A stretch of DNA of 22,518 nucleotides from Hyphomicrobiales bacterium (GTDB lineage: Bacteria > Pseudomonadota > Alphaproteobacteria > Rhizobiales > Aestuariivirgaceae): the NCBI GenBank assembly GCA_025362535.1, contig JANYGE010000078.1, forward strand, positions 1 to 22,518. Direction: 5' to 3'. Of the stretch, positions 19,526 to 22,518 are shown piece by piece. Position numbers and translations under genes: made by a program. The notes beneath the pieces are model-generated. The model was given only the letters and a program-made list of their open reading frames with translations. It searched no databases and had not been told where the DNA came from. Each line of letters starts with the position of its first letter. Position 1 is the first letter of the stretch.

Positions 19526-20760
19526 TAGCTGCGGTAGGAGCCGTTAATATCAATATAGCGGTGGGTGAGATCGCAGGTCCACACGGTGGCGGTGCCTTTG
19601 CCCACACCAATATCGGCTTCGATTTTAATGTCGCGGCCCTTCATGTGGGGCATAATATCAGCTTCTTTGTAAGTGGCATCTTTCATGCCCTTGGCGGCCA
19701 CGAGTATGCCACCAATTTTAATGCGCAATTTATCGCGAATGGCTTTTTCGCCAGATTTACCAATGGCCATAACAATGCGGCCCCAATTTGCATCTTCGCC
19801 CGCAATCGCGGTTTTGACCAAGGGAGAATTTGCAATGGTCATGCCGATTTTCTTGGCAGCCTCAGCGGATTCAGCACCAGTGATTTTAATTTCGACGAAT
19901 TTCTCAGCGCCTTCACCATCCTTCACCACTTGATGAGCAAGATCGAGGCAAAGAGCAGAGAGGGCTTTGGCAAAAGGCTTTAGCCGTGCGTCATCGGCGG
20001 ATTTTAAATCTTTCAGAGCCTCCGATTTACCCGTGGCGAAAAGCAACACGGTGTCTGAGGTTGAAGTGTCGCCATCGACGGTGATACAGTTGAAACTTGG
20101 GGACACCGCTTGGCTTAAAAGTTTTTGTAAAATGCGCGCTGGGATAGTGGCATCAGTGAAAATAAACACCAGCATGGTTGCCATATCGGGAGCTACCATG
20201 CCTGAGCCTTTGGCAATGCCATTAATGGTGATCAGCTGATTACCGAACTTCACTTTTACGGTGGCGGCTTTTGGAAAGGTGTCTGTGGTCATAATGGCGC
20301 GGGCCGCCATATCCCATTCAGTGGCTGAAGCGTTTTTGTTGAGATCAGCAAGGGCATTCACAATGGGGGCTGGATTGAGTGGCTCACCGATCACGCCTGT
20401 TGAGGCTTGGAAAACTTCAGCAACTTTGCAGCCAAAGGTTTTTGCAGAAGCGTTTGCAACAGCTTTCACCGTGGCCACGCCTGCTTTGCCCGTGAAGGCA
20501 TTGGCGTTGCCAGCATTAACCACGAGAGCCCGGGCTTTGCCAGCCTTCAAGTTGGCAACGCACCAATCTACAGGCGCAGAGGGAGATTTTGAGGTGGTGA
20601 GGCAGCCCGCAACCGTAGTGCCCTTATCCAAAAGGGCGACCAAAACATCGGGGCGGTTTTTATAACGAATGCCAGTTGCGGCAGCGCTAAGCCTGACGCC
20701 CGCAATTTCCGGCAGAGTTGGAAATTGTGCTGGTGCCAGCGGAGAAACCAGATTAGCCAT
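19525..20760 (-). CDS. argJ: Bifunctional glutamate N-acetyltransferase / amino-acid acetyltransferase
   Basis: Moves the acetyl group from N-acetylornithine to glutamate in the cyclic arginine pathway; many members can also use acetyl-CoA. The 411-residue precursor self-cleaves into alpha and beta chains at the conserved KGSGMVAPDMATML, with Thr195 the new N-terminal nucleophile. FQASTGVIGEPL and the C-terminal AEADIG/GSYRS-type end are also typical. The longest frame starts at a TTG one codon earlier; the ATG at 20760 has GGGGG six to seven bases upstream. It follows the parvulin gene after 23 bp. Whether it is mono- or bifunctional cannot be told from sequence. Confidence 0.95.
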   Translation of the reverse strand: MANLVSPLAPAQFPTLPEIAGVRLSAAATGIRYKNRPDVLVALLDKGTTVAGCLTTSKSPSAPVDWCVANLKAGKARALVVNAGNANAFTGKAGVATVKAVANASAKTFGCKVAEVFQASTGVIGEPLNPAPIVNALADLNKNASATEWDMAARAIMTTDTFPKAATVKVKFGNQLITINGIAKGSGMVAPDMATMLVFIFTDATIPARILQKLLSQAVSPSFNCITVDGDTSTSDTVLLFATGKSEALKDLKSADDARLKPFAKALSALCLDLAHQVVKDGEGAEKFVEIKITGAESAEAAKKIGMTIANSPLVKTAIAGEDANWGRIVMAIGKSGEKAIRDKLRIKIGGILVAAKGMKDATYKEADIMPHMKGRDIKIEADIGVGKGTATVWTCDLTHRYIDINGSYRS

Positions 20761-20783
20761 CAATGCCCCCTTAAAACTTAAGA

Positions 20784-21803
20784 TTACTGTGGAGCATCCG
20801 GCAAAGCCAAGTCGCCTTTGCCACCTTCATCAGTGATTGCGCCATCGGCAGGAGGTTGATCGCCTGACACTGCGGCTCCAGCTTCATTCTTTTGCTTGTC
20901 CAGAAGAAGCTTATGTTGGGCGTCAGCTTCCGCTTGAGCCTTTTTCAAGTCTTCATCGAGAATTTCCACCTTGGCTGTGCCTTGGAGACTGGCCAATAAG
21001 GCTTGAACTTTATCGCGCACGAGAACATTGCGGATTGCTCCCTTTACCTGATCATAAGGCTGGGCTGCGCCCATTTTACGATCATCCATGCGGATGATGT
21101 GCCAGCCGTAATCCGTTTTGACTGGAGGGGAGATTTCTCCAACTTTGAGCTGGAAGGCTGCATCGGAAAAAGCCTTTACCATTTCCGGTGCGGTGAAATA
21201 GCCGAGATCGCCGCCGTAATCTTTCGAACCGTCCAAGCTATATTGCTTGGCAAGGTCTTCAAATTTCGAGCCAGCCTTCAGTTTAGCTTCAATATCAAGG
21301 GCTTCTTTTTCAGAGGCCACCAGAATATGGCGGGCGCGCACGCGTTCGGTCTGCTTAACTTTAGCGGATTCTTTTTCATAAGCCGCCTTGATTTCGTCTT
21401 CGGTTACGGCGGGGGCAATTTTTTGGGCCAAATATGAATCGCGCAAGGCTTTGGCCTGGTAGGCGGCCAAGCGGCGCTTATAGTCTTCGCTTTCGCCAAT
21501 GCCATCTTTTGCAGCGACCTGGGCCAGCAAATGGCGCTCAATCAAAAATTCCACAACGAAGGGAAACCGCAGCTTAGCTGGCATGTTTGGCAATTGGCCG
21601 ATCACATCATCAAAGGCCATGCGCACTTCTGAGGTTTTGATTTGATAGCCGTTGACCGAAGCCACGGCTTTATCCTCGCCAGTGAGTGGTTCTGCCGTTG
21701 TCGACTGGGCAAAACCAGGCGAAGAAAATGCAATAGCCACCCCAAACGCGGTAACGAGGAGGGATGACTTCAAAAGATTGTGAATGCTCGGCATGAATTC
21801 CAT
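20784..21803 (-). CDS. Periplasmic parvulin-type peptidyl-prolyl isomerase (SurA/PrsA-like)
   Basis: Foldase for exported proteins. The 339-residue product has a signal peptide (hydrophobic core SLLVTAFGVAIAF, likely cleavage after PGFA near residue 32), a helical SurA-N-like chaperone region (about 48-150), and one parvulin domain (about 155-245: RARHILVASE, YSLDGSKDYGGDLGYF, GEISPPVKTDYGWHIIRMDD). A charged and proline/acidic tail follows. A single rotamase domain is closer to PrsA or alphaproteobacterial SurA-like proteins than to E. coli SurA, which has two. An ATG at 21794 is an alternative start. It heads the parvulin-argJ-mutT unit and diverges from secA, a fitting neighbour since its client proteins cross the Sec system. 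Confidence 0.9.
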   Translation of the reverse strand: MEFMPSIHNLLKSSLLVTAFGVAIAFSSPGFAQSTTAEPLTGEDKAVASVNGYQIKTSEVRMAFDDVIGQLPNMPAKLRFPFVVEFLIERHLLAQVAAKDGIGESEDYKRRLAAYQAKALRDSYLAQKIAPAVTEDEIKAAYEKESAKVKQTERVRARHILVASEKEALDIEAKLKAGSKFEDLAKQYSLDGSKDYGGDLGYFTAPEMVKAFSDAAFQLKVGEISPPVKTDYGWHIIRMDDRKMGAAQPYDQVKGAIRNVLVRDKVQALLASLQGTAKVEILDEDLKKAQAEADAQHKLLLDKQKNEAGAAVSGDQPPADGAITDEGGKGDLALPDAPQ

Positions 21804-21829
21804 CGGTTGTCTTTTCGCCTAAACTATTT

Positions 21830-21858
21830 GCTATATGCAGCCCATGCCTAGGAAACAA
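21830..21858 (-). promoter_or_regulatory. Putative promoter of the parvulin-argJ-mutT unit
   Basis: On the minus strand TTGTTT (21853-21858) and TATAGC (21830-21835) are separated by 17 bases. Transcription would begin near 21823, about 20 bases before the first ATG. Confidence 0.5.
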
Positions 21859-22048
21859 GGCAATAATAAGCCTTTTGGCGAGCTGTTGCGGCAAAGCAAC
21901 AGGTTGAAAATGTCGCAGCTTCACCTTATCTCGCTTGGAAATGTATCGCGCTAGGTCTTTGGGCTGGCAAACATTGCTAAATTGAAATGTTTACGCCGCA
22001 CCATGGGCTGGGCTAGAAGACCGCCAAAACTGGGGTCCTACTCCCCTT

Positions 22049-22054
22049 AAGGAA
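22049..22054 (+). promoter_or_regulatory. secA ribosome binding site
   Basis: AAGGAA lies 8 bases before the secA ATG. It is part of the palindrome CCTTAAGG and lies directly after a small GC stem, so it may be partly structured. Confidence 0.75.
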
Positions 22055-22062
22055 CGAATCAC

Positions 22063-22518
22063 ATGCTTGGATTGCGCACTATCGCCGCAAAAATTTTTGG
22101 CACGACCAATGACCGTAAGTTGGTGAGCTTTCAAAAACGCGTGCCAGAAATTAATGCTTTGGAGGCTCAATATGCAGCCATGAGCGATGCCGAGCTTAAA
22201 AGCCTGACAGCGCAGTTTAAGGCCGAGATTGCGGGCGGCAAATCTGTCGATGATCTCCTGGTTCCGGCATTTGCTGCAGTTCGCGAAGCAGCTAAGCGCA
22301 GCTTGAGTCTTCGCCCGTTTGATGTGCAGTTGGTGGGCGGCATGGTGTTGAACTCTGGTATGATTTCAGAAATGAAAACCGGTGAAGGTAAAACTTTGGT
22401 GGCCACGTTACCAGTTTATCTGAATGCGCTTGAAGGCAAGGGCGTACATGTGGTGACAGTCAATGACTATCTGGCCAAGCGCGACTCGGCTTGGATGGCT
22501 AAGGTTTATGGTTTTCTG
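22063..22518 (+). CDS. secA: Preprotein translocase ATPase SecA (3' end missing)
   Basis: Motor that drives unfolded preproteins through SecYEG. The first 152 residues are present and the frame is open to the right edge. The start [20 protein letters not shown] is typical. [19 protein letters not shown] and Walker A MKTGEGKT (104-111) of nucleotide-binding domain 1 follow, then [14 protein letters not shown], a signature stretch of SecA. It has a good ribosome binding site and is divergent from the parvulin gene. Confidence 0.97.
   Translation, partial: MLGLRTIAAKIFGTTNDRKLVSFQKRVPEINALEAQYAAMSDAELKSLTAQFKAEIAGGKSVDDLLVPAFAAVREAAKRSLSLRPFDVQLVGGMVLNSGMISEMKTGEGKTLVATLPVYLNALEGKGVHVVTVNDYLAKRDSAWMAKVYGFL

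Larger units (their letters stand above)
21804..22062. other. Intergenic region between parvulin gene and secA
   Basis: The longest gap in the window (259 bp). It holds the leftward promoter candidate, a 36-codon plus-strand open frame (21844-21954) with no ribosome binding site, and near its right end a short GGGG/CCCC hairpin candidate (22032-22046) just before the secA ribosome binding site. I see no convincing rightward promoter for secA, no tRNA and no known riboswitch. Confidence 0.6.

Noticed and set aside
20800..20822. Inverted repeat GGCAAAG...CTTTGCC near the end of the parvulin gene, considered as a terminator
   Set aside because: It lies before the stop codon, has no T-run on the minus strand, and argJ follows within 23 bp, so it is probably a chance feature of the coding sequence.

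Overview
The window is a gene-dense, housekeeping stretch of an alphaproteobacterial chromosome, most likely Hyphomicrobiales (Rhizobiales)-like. This rests on the aerobic cobaltochelatase genes cobS and cobT beside a J-domain gene and bolA, on the glycogen gene order glgP-glgB-glgC-glgA-pgm, on the aroK-aroB-CorC cluster divergent from xerD, and on a parvulin-argJ-mutT cluster divergent from secA. Base composition looks moderate by eye. I cannot name a genus. No phage, insertion sequence, CRISPR, tRNA or rRNA is visible.

Left part, minus strand, read from about 12.15 kb down to 1: a zinc-ligand-bearing J-domain protein, cobS, cobT, glgP, glgB, glgC, glgA and pgm (cut by the left edge). The largest gap in this run is 64 bp, and only 14 bp separate cobT from glgP, so cobalt chelation for vitamin B12 and glycogen turnover may share a transcript. 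Together pgm, GlgC, GlgA and GlgB make glycogen from glucose phosphates, and GlgP releases glucose-1-phosphate.

Middle: bolA diverges from the J-domain gene over a short intergenic region with what look like overlapping promoters. It converges, with a 4-bp overlap of stop codons, on a CorC/HlyC-type CNNM-CBS membrane protein gene that is translationally coupled downstream of aroK and aroB. A divergent promoter pair lies upstream of aroK. Its rightward member appears to drive a 47-residue membrane peptide gene, xerD and accA.

Right part: a Tat-exported multicopper oxidase with a methionine-rich loop lies downstream of accA and converges on mutT. Then come argJ and a SurA/PrsA-like parvulin (minus strand), a 259-bp intergenic region, and the start of secA (plus strand, cut by the right edge).

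I found no clearly new system. The points most worth a second look are the tight cobT-glgP junction, the J-domain protein attached to the cobaltochelatase genes, the tiny membrane peptide upstream of xerD, a duplicated start segment in the J-domain gene, and the Met-rich multicopper oxidase. Promoter calls are by eye. Several starts were set downstream of the longest open frame because the longer version uses a TTG or GTG codon, lacks a ribosome binding site, or overlaps a likely promoter.
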